Position numbers and translations under genes: made by a program. Below the pieces are notes generated by a model. It saw nothing but the letters and a program-made list of their open reading frames with translations. It was not told the origin of the DNA and made no database searches. 24,263 nt of DNA from Isoetes engelmannii (Eukaryota > Streptophyta > Lycopodiopsida > Isoetales > Isoetaceae): assembly GCA_011763485.2 (NCBI GenBank), contig JAANSK020219975.1:1-24263 (forward strand). Direction: 5' to 3'. Positions 1 through 10,115 of the stretch are shown piece by piece (position 1 is the stretch's first letter; every line of letters begins with the position of its first letter).

Positions 1-165
1 AGAATGTGGCATGCTTGCTAGCTCTTAATGAGCAAGATTTGACCTTGCTAGCTAGCTTGAAGTTAAGCAAAAATGGGACATCCATGCTAGCTTAAGGGTA
101 AGCATGGGAGTCTAGCTAGCTAGCTCAAAATTCTCAAAAGAGCTTGAATTTCTCGAATTAATGAA
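1..165 (+). repeat. Tail of a GCTAGC-containing tandem array
   Basis: The segment consists of imperfect units with the core CTTGCTAGC, followed by a short tail (AGCTCAAAATTCTCAAAA). The same succession, in the same order, occurs at about 16600-16730, at the end of the ~33-bp array. The similarity stops near position 160, so this is probably the right-hand end of a second, decayed copy whose left part lies outside the window. Confidence 0.75.
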
Positions 166-429
166 TTCATGCATTATTCATGCAAATACACACACAGTCA
201 TATACAACAGATGCAGAATACATTCTTACACTACTTCAAACACACGAGACCTCTTTTTATTTTTCAATCTGTCCTACATCGAGACTACATGAAACCTATA
301 CTTCTAAGCTTCAGAAATGTTTAGAAACACACAAGTACACAATCACAAACATCATGAATGTAACTGCAATTGATAAGCAAATGAACACAGCAATGCATGC
401 AGCCATTAGCCCACAGCCATTGTGTAGTC

Positions 430-1438
430 CGAGAACCCCAAAGGATGAAATCATCTCCAAGCTGCCCCGTTGCCTCCTCTGGTGCAGGTAAATACTCCTC
501 ATGTCCGTCATCCACAAAATGCTCATCGTCATCTCCTTCACATGGCAACATTCCAGCAGGGATGCCAAACAGAATGCACCTTACATCACTAGGCATGGTT
601 TGCCGTGGATTTTAATGTAATCCTCCAAGCAGCCTTCACCCTCTGCTCCGAAATGAAGGCTGTGTTTGTGGGTAAAATCCACTGGCTGGATAGAATAAAC
701 TTACCAAAACGCAGCATACGGCACATAGTGTAAATCAGACTGGCCATAAGATATTTCCTACCATGATAGTTAACGTAATGGCCAGCTCTGTGAAGAAGAT
801 TCCTGTTGTCTAAAACAACAAGATTCTTTATGTCACCCGCACCATACATGAGGTACAAATCTTTACGAACCTCAATCTGACGTTCACTTACATTGTGCAA
901 GCAAATTTTATAATGCACTTTCCCCGCATCCTTCAGGCAGTACCCAAGGACACCCTCAAAGCAATGAAGCTTCGAATTTTTGAGGGCCTTGCATACAAGC
1001 GTAACACCAGCAGGTTTCTTAGTATCCCAATCAAAGCACTTCTTTATGGCAACATTCACTTGTCTAGGAGTTTTAATAGGAGTTCTGAACACTGCCTGAC
1101 AATGGAGGTTGTCTAACTCAGACCCCCTCTGCAATGCCACTGCCTAGACACCATCTCTGACTTGCAGAAATCAACAAGACGGCTGAAGAAATACGCTGGA
1201 ACATCCATTCCAGTGTATCCCAGAGTCACGCTAACATCAAGCAGCCCAATCCCTTCTTCCACATCTTTTCTAGCCTTTCCGGACTAACTGTTGTTCCACG
1301 ATGAAGCACTTCATCTATGGTGCCTGCGCACGGATTAAAGGCCCGCTGCCCCTTGCCTTTTCTAGCTTGCCTCTTCAACATCCTTCCAACAAACAAACTA
1401 CCAGAATCCAAAGGCAAATTCAAAACAAAACTGACCAC
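430..1438 (-). pseudogene. Broken Rep/HUH-endonuclease-like gene
   Basis: The best-preserved frame is 589-1140, read leftwards. It holds a QRGSELDNLHCQAVFR stretch with HxQ at 1096-1104, like the HUH motif (HUQ variant) of rolling-circle Rep nucleases. About 52 residues on comes GYCLKDAG, with Tyr at 940-942 and Lys three residues later, like the YxxK catalytic motif. Upstream, in another frame (about 1145-1260), lies a hydrophobic VTLGYTG strand, a candidate motif I, followed by FFSRLVDFC. Further upstream a basic stretch (1300-1438) is in a third frame. Downstream, a frameshift leads into an acidic tail (about 430-560). At least three frameshifts separate the pieces and there is no usable ATG, so it is a relic. 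Known of the family: Rep HUH enzymes nick single-stranded DNA to start rolling-circle replication or transposition. Inferred: a mobile element, possibly replitron-like. The call rests on motifs only; no helicase domain is visible. Confidence 0.55.
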
Positions 1439-1439
1439 A

Positions 1440-1800
1440 AGGATAAATGCAGCTCCACTGCACTTAATGAAAACAAAGCAAATAGACCGCTCCTGCAGGT
1501 TCGAAACTAGCGCACATGCCTATGAACAGAAAAAATGAAGCTCAATCTTACCCGAAGTCATCCTGCACCGTAGAATTGCCCAAAAGAGACCCGACGAAAC
1601 AAACCACAGCCACAACAAAGCCAGAATTCCCCGAAACCAGACATTCATAGAGGGCTCTTTCTACCGCATCCATGCCTACAAGATCTCCACAACGGAGGAG
1701 ACAACACAAGAACACTTGACCGCTTCCACAAAAACCGGCTCCTTCGAACCCTAAATTTCCATTGAACAATGCCCACGACCACTACATCAACAAAATCCCA
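1440..1800 (-). other. Possible upstream part of the HUH-like relic
   Basis: An open stretch at 1548-1769 on the minus strand is hydrophobic and cysteine-rich and precedes the HUH-like pieces in the same direction. It may be an earlier exon or simply chance open frame. I recognise no domain. Confidence 0.2.
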
Positions 1801-3360
1801 CATGCCACCTCAGCAAACTACGGTTTCATATACAAATACACCCTCATAACCATTACAAACCTTATGGTAACCCATACCCTTTCTTCCTCGTGGGAACCTT
1901 ACCTAGAGATATGAGACTGAAATTGTAAACGTAAGGGTAAAAATAGTGGCATTTTCACTACTTGATCTAAGCTAATCTTCAACAAAAGTCATGAGATTGA
2001 TCTAGATGAGATGCCATAAAATGTCCCACCAAAGTACCGATTGCTTGGCTTTGCCAGGCATACGTTATGGTAATCTTGTGGACGTTCACGTGCACTGAAT
2101 AAGCCCTAAGTCATAACTAAATTAACTCAATTAGGATCATATATGATTTTAGATACCAAACATGGTGGACAATATGCAACAATGCAACAATGTGCAGTAT
2201 CCAAAGTAGGGGGCCAAAATGGCGATGAATCGTAGACCTTGTGAAACAATATATTTGGGTTGGATCTTCTCAAATGCGAGCTTGCTTATAGATCCTAAAA
2301 TGTGCATTAGCGAGGCCTTAAAACTAGGAAGTTAGATCATGTGAAGACTATTTATCATGTTGGAGGATGAGTAGAGCAGGTAGTTATACATTATGTAACT
2401 CTATTATACGAGGAATGTGCACGTGAGATAATTAGTCGACGAAAGCATCTTGGGATTATTTAGTGATGGGGTTGGAGAATCTTTAAATGAAATTTTTGTG
2501 CACATATGCATGTTAATTCTAAACAAACAGAATTTTGGTGCAGTTATCACAGTTGGACTAATTCTTATTAAGGGATAGGTCTATTGTAGTTATTTTACAA
2601 GAGAATAGAACCCACTGCAAAATGAGCTCTTGTTATCAGGATGGTATGGCGCTACCTCTTTGCCCCTCTTGGTGATCTGCCAATTTTGAGCTAATTTGAG
2701 GAAAGCAGCCTCAGCTGATCTCAAGCTATGTTTTCTAGCTGAGGTTGACACATGAGGCCAAATAACTATTTCATCGATCCCTTAGAAGTGGATTACACAA
2801 CTTTGTCAACCGTCGAGGCAGTAGAAAAGCGTTTATTACGACATCTAGGAATCAGAATTCATTTACGATAAGGCCTACTGAAACATAATGCTAACTCTTT
2901 GAAGTAGAGGAAAAGCACGATCTACCTTTCGCCATCCATTGAATGTTATGTTGAAAGAATTTTAAATCCTTTGGAGGGTACCTTCCAGCATGCACCCGAA
3001 TGACATGGTGCATGCTCATTTCATTCATCACTCTTCAGATAGGCTTTCAAACACCAAATCTGGCACATGCATGTCATAACTGAAAGTAAAGTGAATTGGG
3101 AGTCATAGAAGAATTAAATTGAATGAAATGTGTTCTTATCGTCCATGAAGACCAATAGGCCTATGGGGCCCAAACAAAGATCATATCAGTTGTAATACTA
3201 TCAGGAATAAAAAACCACCGCCCCAAAGGATATTCGAGGGGAAAACATTAGCAGTAATAAGCATGCTGACAAATTGTATATTGATATTGATTTTAAAGAT
3301 GATCAGAAAGGATTTTAAGTCCTTGGCAATCTGTTTACTTTGATTTTGAACAAGAAGACC
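1801..3360. other. Gene-free stretch, no recognisable element
   Basis: About 1.5 kb of AT-rich DNA with stops in all frames. I see no retroelement motif, tRNA or inverted repeat of useful length, apart from an 8-bp stem (CCTCAGCT/AGCTGAGG) near 2707-2747. Confidence 0.5.
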
Positions 3361-3432
3361 TATTGTAGTTCTTCAAGCAACCGATACAACTTACTGTAGT
3401 TCTAGAACAACCGATACGACACGGGGGGGGGG
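3361..3432 (+). repeat. Two 30-bp direct repeats followed by a G run
   Basis: Positions 3361-3390 and 3391-3420 are adjacent imperfect copies (shared words TGTAGTTCT and CAACCGATAC). They are followed by ten consecutive G at 3423-3432. Confidence 0.7.
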
Positions 3433-3587
3433 CCTATAGCTATAGCCAAACTTCATTTTTTCTTATATTAAATATATCTATATATCATATGCCCTATTTG
3501 CGGTCTCTCCACGTATTATCTTGGAACTTCATAATTCTCCCGTTTTATTTGATGGGATTCCGATGAGTTGGTAATGAATAAAAACTA

Positions 3588-4695
3588 GGGAAAAACTACA
3601 AAACGCCATTATATTTTGACAAATTTCATCACATACCCCTAACTTTCTATAAATTTATGGAATGCCCTTGGTCAATGTATTTTCACAAGCAGAATTAGTA
3701 TCTCATCAAATGCCCTTTGTATTTTTCGTATTTCATGCAAAGCCCTTTTTGCAACGGATCATTGTGGCTCCAACTATTTTTAAAAGCAACTTGTTTTTCT
3801 GGGGATTCCTCCAACAGCGGCGACCAGCATGATTCAATTTTCCATCCATTTCCTCAATTTTCCAGCGATTCCTATCAGATCGATTCAATCTTGTCATCAG
3901 CCCCATCGATCTTCACACTTTGATTTTTAATTTGCAATTTTTTTTCTTTTGTTTTTATTTGCCCAGGAGTTTGGAAACAATAATTTAGATTCACAGAGTT
4001 TAAGATCAAGTATTTTCACAACTGATTCTGCAAAAATTCTTTGGACTTGATTGAGACGCAAGCAATGATTCTGCAATCACTGATTTTGCAAACGATTTGC
4101 AAGCAGTACCAATTCCCAATTGTGAGAAGCAAGCAGCAAATGTGAGAAGATTTTTTATTTCTAAGCTTTGCGATTTTTCCAACGATAAGCAACAAACATC
4201 AAATATCTTGCCAACAATTGCAAACTCCCAGAAAAATATGAATTCCAAGCGATTCAAAGCGGAGCAGTCCTATCAATTCTTATTAATTTGAAGCAGACAA
4301 CGATTGTGAGAAGCTTTCTGATTTTTGTTTGCCAACGATTTACAAACAAACATCAAACATTTTGTCAACGATTTGCATGCTCCTAACAAATATTGATTTG
4401 CAAGCGATACAATCCTTATCAATCTGATTTGGAGCAACTTTATTGAACAACGATTGTGAGAAACCCATCAATTCTATTCCGGCAAAGCCACGTAATATGT
4501 CTAAAGGGTATTTTGGGAGTATAAAACAAACGTAAGGGCATTTGATGATTTAGCTTAGAACTTGAGGGTATTTTAATAATTTCCAGAAATACAAAATACA
4601 TTGTATGTTCACCAAGGGCATTCCATAAAATTATAAAAAAATAGGGGTATGTGGTGAAATTAGTCAAAACATAAGGGTATTTTGTAGTTTTTCCC
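3588..4695. mobile_element. Non-autonomous DNA element with long terminal inverted repeats
   Basis: The left end begins GGGAAAAACTACAAAA. The right end, read in reverse complement from 4695, begins with the same 16 bases. The match continues imperfectly through words such as CACATACCCCTA and TTATGGAATGCCCTTGG for about 90 bp, then more weakly (CAATGTATTTT, ATCATCAAATGCCCTT) to roughly 3745 on the left and 4500 on the right. Long TIRs and no transposase suggest a Mutator-like or large MITE-type element. No convincing target-site duplication is visible: the right flank is a T run and the left flank is A-rich. Confidence 0.8.
4060..4480 (+). repeat. Internal subrepeats of the long-TIR element
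   Basis: The word ATTGTGAGAA recurs near 4119, 4304 and 4453. It is accompanied by related words (CAACGATT, GATTTGCAAGC, AACAAACATCAAA), giving about three degenerate units roughly 150-185 bp apart. The interior has no coding sequence I recognise. Confidence 0.5.
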
Positions 4696-4734
4696 TTTTT
4701 TTTTTTAAGAACGTGTGGTGGCAAAGGAAGCACG

Positions 4735-4953
4735 TGAGGACAGGACTTGCCAGTGCTGCCACCAAGGGGTCATTGAAGACGAGCACCATGCTCTGCAAAC
4801 ATGCTCCTCCTATGAAAAGATTAGGGCACGGTATTGGTGGTATCGAACCAGCCACTGCGTCTCTTTCTGAGCCCCAATGCGGTGGGAACTCTTGGGCCGT
4901 ATCTTCAGGAGGTCATGAATGAAAGGCATCGGCTCTGCCTTTCTATCTTGTGA
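4735..4953 (+). pseudogene. LINE polyprotein C-terminus (zinc-knuckle relic)
   Basis: One frame reads a Cys-x2-Cys (4748 and 4757), then GVIEDE, His, four residues and Cys (tgc at 4799-4801). This C-x2-C-x9-H-x4-C arrangement is typical of the C-terminal zinc knuckle downstream of plant non-LTR reverse transcriptases. A frameshift around 4840 moves reading to a second frame ending in PLRLFLSPNAVGTLG and stopping with TGA at 4951-4953. The reverse transcriptase itself is absent, so this is a 5'-truncated insertion. The left boundary coincides with the end of the long-TIR element at 4695. Products of intact relatives act as ribonucleoproteins in target-primed reverse transcription. Confidence 0.65.
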
Positions 4954-5158
4954 TGGCATACTCGTGTCCAGTATACCAACAAGTTCATTGCTGCTATAGT
5001 TTTTCCCCCGAAAACCTCTTAGGGCAGGGGTTTTTTCACCCGGACTGTAATGCAGTTGTTGTTTCTCTTTGTATAGGTCCCATAGGCTAATTGGCCTCCG
5101 TGGACAATAAAAATGTTACTCTACTCTACTCTACTCTACTCTACTCTATTCTATTCTT
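4954..5158 (+). mobile_element. LINE 3'UTR with hairpin and (CTCTA)n tail
   Basis: After the stop codon come a G/C-stem hairpin region (GAAAACC ... GGTTTTTTC, about 5010-5038), the words GTCCCATAGGC and CTCCGTGGACAATAAA, and a pentanucleotide tail of CTCTA units at about 5116-5158. The same order occurs at the LINE end near 9940-10115. A conserved 3' hairpin followed by a short tandem tail is known for LINEs whose enzyme recognises its own RNA 3' end. Confidence 0.65.
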
Positions 5159-5160
5159 AA

Positions 5161-6500
5161 GGAGGTGCAATTTATCTTTTACGGTGTGTTATTTTATAAG
5201 GAGGTATGGTTTTTGAAGGGATGTTTTTATTAAGTGTTATTTTTTAAGGTAGTGTTTTTTTTAGGTGTGTTTTTTCATGGTTTTCTAAGAATCCATGTAT
5301 GACCAAGTTGTCCATATGCCATTGTTGCCACAAGATGACAACATAGAAGAGATGAGAGCGACAATCCAAGGAAGCTTAGAGTCAAGAAGAGGACTGCTAA
5401 TGCAGAGGGGTAGCATAACAGATTTGAGGAGCCCTCATGAAGCAAGATCCATTGAGTCACATGCTTCATTCACTTGGTCAAACCCAGTCTAGGAAATATA
5501 TACTTTGTGCCTTGCCAGTATTGTCAAGCATATAATGCAGGACACTGCTACTGGAATGTGGAAGTTTACAAGAGTAGCAAAGATCTTTGTTGTAGGGGCA
5601 TGGAGGGCTACAATCTCGTAGTTACCTATACTAAAGGGTGAAAGCATGTTAGAGGAGGTACATTCTAGCATAAATCCCTTTGATCATTATGTAAATTTTG
5701 TAGACACAAACAAATGATTTGTGTGTTGCAATTCATCCATTCGATTTTACGGCTCTGCACAACAAAGGCAAAGTGAGTCTTCTCTATGAGATTAGTATGC
5801 ATAACACTAGCAGCTCCTAACATTTGTGCTAATATATATGTTTCTGGAACTAGCCTTGTCATTTCCATTGTTTTTGCTTACGTAAGTAAAGTTTAACTGC
5901 TCCATTTTTCCATGGAAGTTCAGAATGAAAGTTTGTTTTGGACATTTCTCTGTTAAGGTCATTTATCAGGTATTGTTCTCTTCAAATTTTGTGAAGAGTA
6001 TTTGAAAAATAGTACATAGGAGTCACTTCTTAGATCATTCACAAGTTTCTTTTACCATGCAACTGAGGTAGCTAATTCTCTTAAATTAGGCTTCAAGTGC
6101 ATGTACAATACATGGCGATCTACAACCAGTGGATGAGTGAATTACATTCATTAGATATTGTACCATGTGCTAAAATTGTCTTATGTTTTAGATTTAGAGA
6201 TGCATTGGATTAATTATTAACAAGATGATGACAAATGTTGAAGATACGACTTTCCTAATGAGGGCTTGAGAGCATGCATAATCTAGGACGGTCTGCAACC
6301 AGTGGATGAGTGAACTACAATCATTACTGTACTGTGTGTTTGAAAGGATCAAGATCATATGACCTACAATACTATTTGTTGAAAGCGAGAATCCGCAATT
6401 TCATTATTGCTACATTCAGACATTTGTAGATAGTTGAAAGATGTAGAACCCACAACACAAGATCCATGTACGCTCAATTTTGGGCAGGTTTAGAAAACTA
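5161..6500. other. Gene-free stretch
   Basis: A GT-rich tract (about 5180-5280) is followed by AT-rich DNA with short open frames only. I recognise no coding motif. The one visible structure is the duplicated segment listed at 6098-6335. Confidence 0.5.
6098..6335 (+). repeat. Direct duplication about 172 bp apart
   Basis: The words CAACCAGTGGATGAGTGAA and the following TACA/TACAATCATTA-like bases occur at about 6124 and again at about 6296, preceded in both cases by a GCATG...CATGG/ACGGTCT-like stretch. This is probably an old local duplication. Confidence 0.6.
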
Positions 6501-6573
6501 GAAATGTCCATTGATACATGGAACTTTACATAAGAAGAAAGACATCTTGCTTTGTAACATCGCAACCAGTCAT

Positions 6574-6630
6574 TGGGCCCAAAACCCTAACCTTATATTC
6601 GTGGGGCTAAAAGGGGCTGGAACCCTAAAA
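6574..6630 (+). promoter_or_regulatory. Site II palindrome plus telo-box, promoter-like
   Basis: TGGGCCCA (6574-6581) is a palindromic site II element. AAACCCTAA (6582-6590) is an exact telo-box directly next to it, and a second AACCCTAAA lies at 6621-6629. In plants this pair is characteristic of promoters of ribosomal-protein and other growth-related genes, where site II is bound by TCP proteins. The block is followed by a GC-richer leader-like stretch up to an ATG at 6774, which supports promoter function. No downstream gene is recognisable. Confidence 0.45.
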
Positions 6631-6960
6631 GTTTCCCTTTTCGGATTCCATTCTCAAGAGCGCGCATTGCGGCTGTTCCGGACACTTTCCAAATTCCAAC
6701 CTCTCTCGAGCAGTGGAGCTTGCATTCCGCACCTGCTCCCTCGATTTCGGCATCCCTCAAGCATCTCAGTAGGATGGACGCCTTCAGGGGAACGGGAGCC
6801 AGCCAAGGATTCTGTATGTAGATGATCTGATGTACAATGCTAGCTTCCTGACCGGCATAGACGAGTTTGCATCTTTCCTGAGCTTTAAAGGACCTCTAGA
6901 TCCCAAAATCTCAGCCTCTAATGAAGGAACCTAACATAGTATGTTAGATTAGATAGATTA
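6631..6960 (+). other. Leader and possible first exon, unrecognised
   Basis: The stretch is less AT-rich than its surroundings. The ATG at 6774 opens only a 15-codon frame (MDAFRGTGASQGFCM) that ends in TAG. A donor-like GTATGT overlaps that end at 6813-6818, so an exon could finish there. A different frame stays open from about 6771 to 6932 (LYVDDLMYNASFLTG...). No frame resembles a protein I know. It may be the first exon of a gene lost by later insertions, or a retrocopy of a 5' end. Confidence 0.3.
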
Positions 6961-8790
6961 GATCTATTTCAATATTTCAGTTCATTTGATGTGATGGATG
7001 TTATCTCAATTTTGCACCTCTTGTGTATTGGGAAAGGGAGTAGAGACCCAAGCCTTGTAGTAGTATGATGATCCTAGTAGTAGCCTCAGTAGTTCCCAAC
7101 TAATTGCGGTTGTGTGAATGTATTTGTAAACTACTAGGGTTATTAATTAAAGTTCTTTCCTTAATTACTTAACTACCTTCCAAATTTTTCCTACTTCCTT
7201 TGAGACAAATATTGGTCATTTCAGGCCAACCTTGTCAATGCTTGGGCAACCCAACACAACCAAAAATTCGGCATTCAATTGGCAACGTGGGAATCTTTAT
7301 AGAGAGTAAGCAAACCTTATGGGACTGACAGTGGAGTAGCAAATGAAGTTTACTATATATTAAAAATAAGAATATAAATATTCAGGTTCTTTTTTTTTTT
7401 TTTCCTTACAATTGATAGTGATTTGTGCCTAAATAATAGGCAGTTATTGGTTATGCTTGAATTGGCTTCTAAATGAAACTTTACTTTGACTGTATATATT
7501 GAGCCTAGAAATATCCTTTTTGCACATAAGAAACACACTCAAATAATACATGTATGGCTTGGTATGGAGAAAGCAATTTAATAAGAATTTGGCAGGTTTG
7601 TTTGTCATAGTACTATTAAATATTAATTTGTACAATTATGATGCGTACGGGAATGCAATTTTCAAATCCTGGACTTGTTTGCTACACAGTTATAGACATT
7701 TGTCATTGAAAATGCAAGTAGTCACTACATGATTATAGACATTTGTCATTTAGAATGCAACTAGTAAGAGGGATATATAAAACGACAAACGACAAGGTTG
7801 AGAGGGCTACAGATAATGAGGAATTTAGATGTCTTGATGTGGTTCGAGACAACAAAATTTCATCACTTTTATAGATTCTTATACAACTTGCATAAATACT
7901 ATACTTTAACCCAAGTACTTCTAAAGAAACGTGCTATGGGCAAGCCATTGAATATATTGTGTAATTCAGTAAAACTCATTTTCCAAATGTCTAAAGCAAG
8001 CACTATATTATATCGATTCTAGAGAAGAAAGTTTTACAAAGAAGTTAGAAACACAAACAAAGAGGAAGGGAAAAAAAAGTATCTCAAATCCCAATGAAGA
8101 TGTAAAGTCAAGGAATCCTAAGGTTAGGCACGAAAATCTAAAGGTAAAACCGAAAGGTAAAGGGGTACATACATAGCGTAAAATGAAGGGTAAAAAAGGG
8201 AGTCTCTATCCAGGCAAAGTGCAGAGGGAGCAGAGAAGAAAATGAAGGGGGCGGCATAAATAAGAAGTGATGAGTGCGCCGCCTTTTCTCATATTTCCTA
8301 TGTCCCTTTCTTTGGCCCCATTCTTGAGTTTCGTAAACGACACACCAACATTCATTTTTTTTCCCAAGGACATCAATATGACACTTTGTTAACATTGACC
8401 CTTCTTCTTGTTTCTCCCAATTTTTTTAAGACCAAAAGAATGGAATATTATATTTTGTTACCAAGAGCATATGCCTGTACCCGTTTTATGTGCTCATTTT
8501 TGAGCTGTTTTTTCTTCAGGACTTTGTATTAGTTGTGACTTCAGTACTTTGTATTTAGTTGTGAGCACTGCAGAACGAGTGGGACATATCATTATTAAGT
8601 AGTACCCATGCATAACTGTGGACCTTTAGTGCTTTAGGTTGTATAATTGAGATCATACAAGCATTTTTCTAGAATGAAAATGAGTACATAATCAATAGTT
8701 TGTGGCAGATGAAGAAGTTGAGATGTGATTGCTCCTGCAGTAATTTAGTTTGAACCTCTTATAGTATCTCTCTTTTAAATATATATATAT
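6961..8790. other. Gene-free AT-rich stretch
   Basis: I see no recognisable gene. Contents are homopolymer tracts (T run near 7389-7402), two ~43-bp tandem copies at 7691-7770 (TATAGACATTTGTCATT), a ~25-bp tandem copy near 8521-8565 (CTTTGTATT.AGTTGTGA), and an AT dinucleotide run at 8780-8793. Confidence 0.5.
7691..7776 (+). repeat. Two ~43-bp tandem copies
   Basis: TATAGACATTTGTCATT begins at 7691 and again at 7734, followed in each copy by AATGCAA.TAGT. The copies are adjacent and in direct orientation. Confidence 0.65.
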
Positions 8791-8799
8791 ATAGTAAAA

Positions 8800-8985
8800 T
8801 TTGTCAATTGGTCTAATGGTTAGACCATTGGTCATCACCTAGATTCAAAACTCACTTGGCCACTACCGAATGGTTGATATGGCTACACCATGAGCGTGTG
8901 TAAACATGTGAATGCATAACCATGTTACCATCTAGAAAGTAATTCTTTTCTTAATAAATAAATAAATAAATAAACAAAACCCAGC
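8800..8985 (+). mobile_element. tRNA-derived SINE candidate
   Basis: The head has an A-box-like TGGTCTAATGG (8809-8819) and, 22 bp after it, a B-box-like GATTCAAAACTC (8842-8853). The latter fits GGTTCGAAnCTC after G-to-A changes. A tRNA-unrelated body follows, ending in (TAAA)n at about 8953-8983. Size (~185 bp), order and tail match plant SINEs transcribed by RNA polymerase III. Target-site duplications are not clear. Confidence 0.6.
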
Positions 8986-8989
8986 AATA

Positions 8990-9630
8990 CCTCCATTTGA
9001 CATTGCCTAAGTGAATGATCTAGTTGTACTAATTGGTCCAAATGTATCCAATGTTTCTATGTTGTTGATCAGATATAGAATATGCAAAATCTATATAATC
9101 CAACTAAGCACATTTCTTATGACCCAATAGTTTTGTGTGTGAGTGAGTTTGCTTCAGAGTTTTGCAAGAGTTGTAAGCTGAAGATATTTGAAAATATAAA
9201 GTTTTCATAAGGTAAAGCTTCAATAAGAAGGCAAATATTAAGGAGCAAATTTTCCCTACTAACTTCTTTTTAAAGGCTTTATATCTTATATAAATACATA
9301 TGAGAAAACCATAGTCCGATAGATGTGTCAACTTGATACTATTATTTCCCATCTGCCTCATCCAAAGGGTTGTCATGTTTTGGTATAACTTCCTTCAGAT
9401 GCACAAATCTGGATTTCTTAAATCTTTCTATATAAATATGCCTCATTCCTAAAACATTTTCATCTCCTCATTCTACTAAGCTCTAAGTTAGACAAAATGC
9501 ATCACTTATCACAGAAGTGAGCATCTAGAAAAGGGGCCAAGCAGTCATTCTTGATCACCACCTATTAATCCATGCTTTGATTATCACGTCACTTTTCTAA
9601 CGTAGTACTTGTATTTGGGTGGTTGTTCTT
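8990..9630. other. Gene-free stretch
   Basis: AT-rich DNA between the SINE and the second LINE end. Only short, stop-broken frames are present and I see no element. Confidence 0.5.
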
Positions 9631-9639
9631 GCATTCATT

Positions 9640-9895
9640 TGCACAGGAGAACATTGCCTCGAATTGAGACATGCAGATGCCAAGGAACATGATTTGCTGC
9701 CAAATGAGAGTGGTCAAAGATGAGTAGCACACTCTTCAGAACTGCCCAACGTACACCAATTCGGGCACGATATGATAGGTTGGAAACACCAAACCAACTG
9801 ATGCATGTAATGATGAACATGCGCCCAATAGGGACACTGCCATTGTTCAGGAGGTTGTAGACATGTTGGCTCAATTGTGCCCTTGAACATTATAT
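9640..9895 (+). pseudogene. LINE polyprotein C-terminus, second copy
   Basis: One frame reads CCQMRVVKDE, an in-frame TAG, then HTLQNCPTYT (about 9698-9757). This mirrors the Cys...His-x4-Cys knuckle of the LINE end at 4748-4801. Frame changes then lead through PIRARYD and DTAIVQEVVDML to a stop near 9890. The copy is more decayed than the one at 4.7 kb and belongs to a different subfamily, because outside the knuckle and the 3' module the two diverge strongly. No reverse transcriptase is attached, so it is 5'-truncated. Confidence 0.6.
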
Positions 9896-10115
9896 TTATA
9901 TGTACAAACTGTATAGTTCATCAACAAGCTTGCTACTAAGGTTTTTCCCTCAAAAACCCTTCAGGGCGGGTTTTTTTTTTTTAATCCTGGACACACTTTG
10001 TTCGCTTATTTTGGGTCCCATAGGCCATCTAGTCTCTGTGGGTGATAAAAGATGATTTAGTTCAATTTAGTTCTTTTCACTGATTTAGTTCAATTTAGTT
10101 CGTTTCGCTTCTTAA
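9896..10115 (+). mobile_element. LINE 3'UTR with hairpin and TTTAGTTCAA tail
   Basis: The hairpin AAAACCC-TTCAGGGC-GGGTTTT lies at about 9953-9975. It is followed by GGGTCCCATAGGCCATCTAGTCTC, TGTGGGTGATAAAAGATG and a tail of TTTAGTTCAA-type units at about 10055-10110. This is the same module order as in the LINE end at 4954-5158, with a different tail unit. Confidence 0.65.

Noticed and set aside
2707-2747. Small hairpin with CCTCAGCT/AGCTGAGG stem as a microRNA candidate
   Set aside because: An 8-bp stem is far too short for a plant miRNA precursor.
3423-3432. Run of ten G as a structural or G-quadruplex signal
   Set aside because: A single homopolymer run without further G tracts does not support a quadruplex.
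6809-6841. ILYVDDLMY resembling the YVDD box of a Copia reverse transcriptase
   Set aside because: The frame lacks the surrounding reverse transcriptase motifs and stops soon on both sides; probably coincidence.
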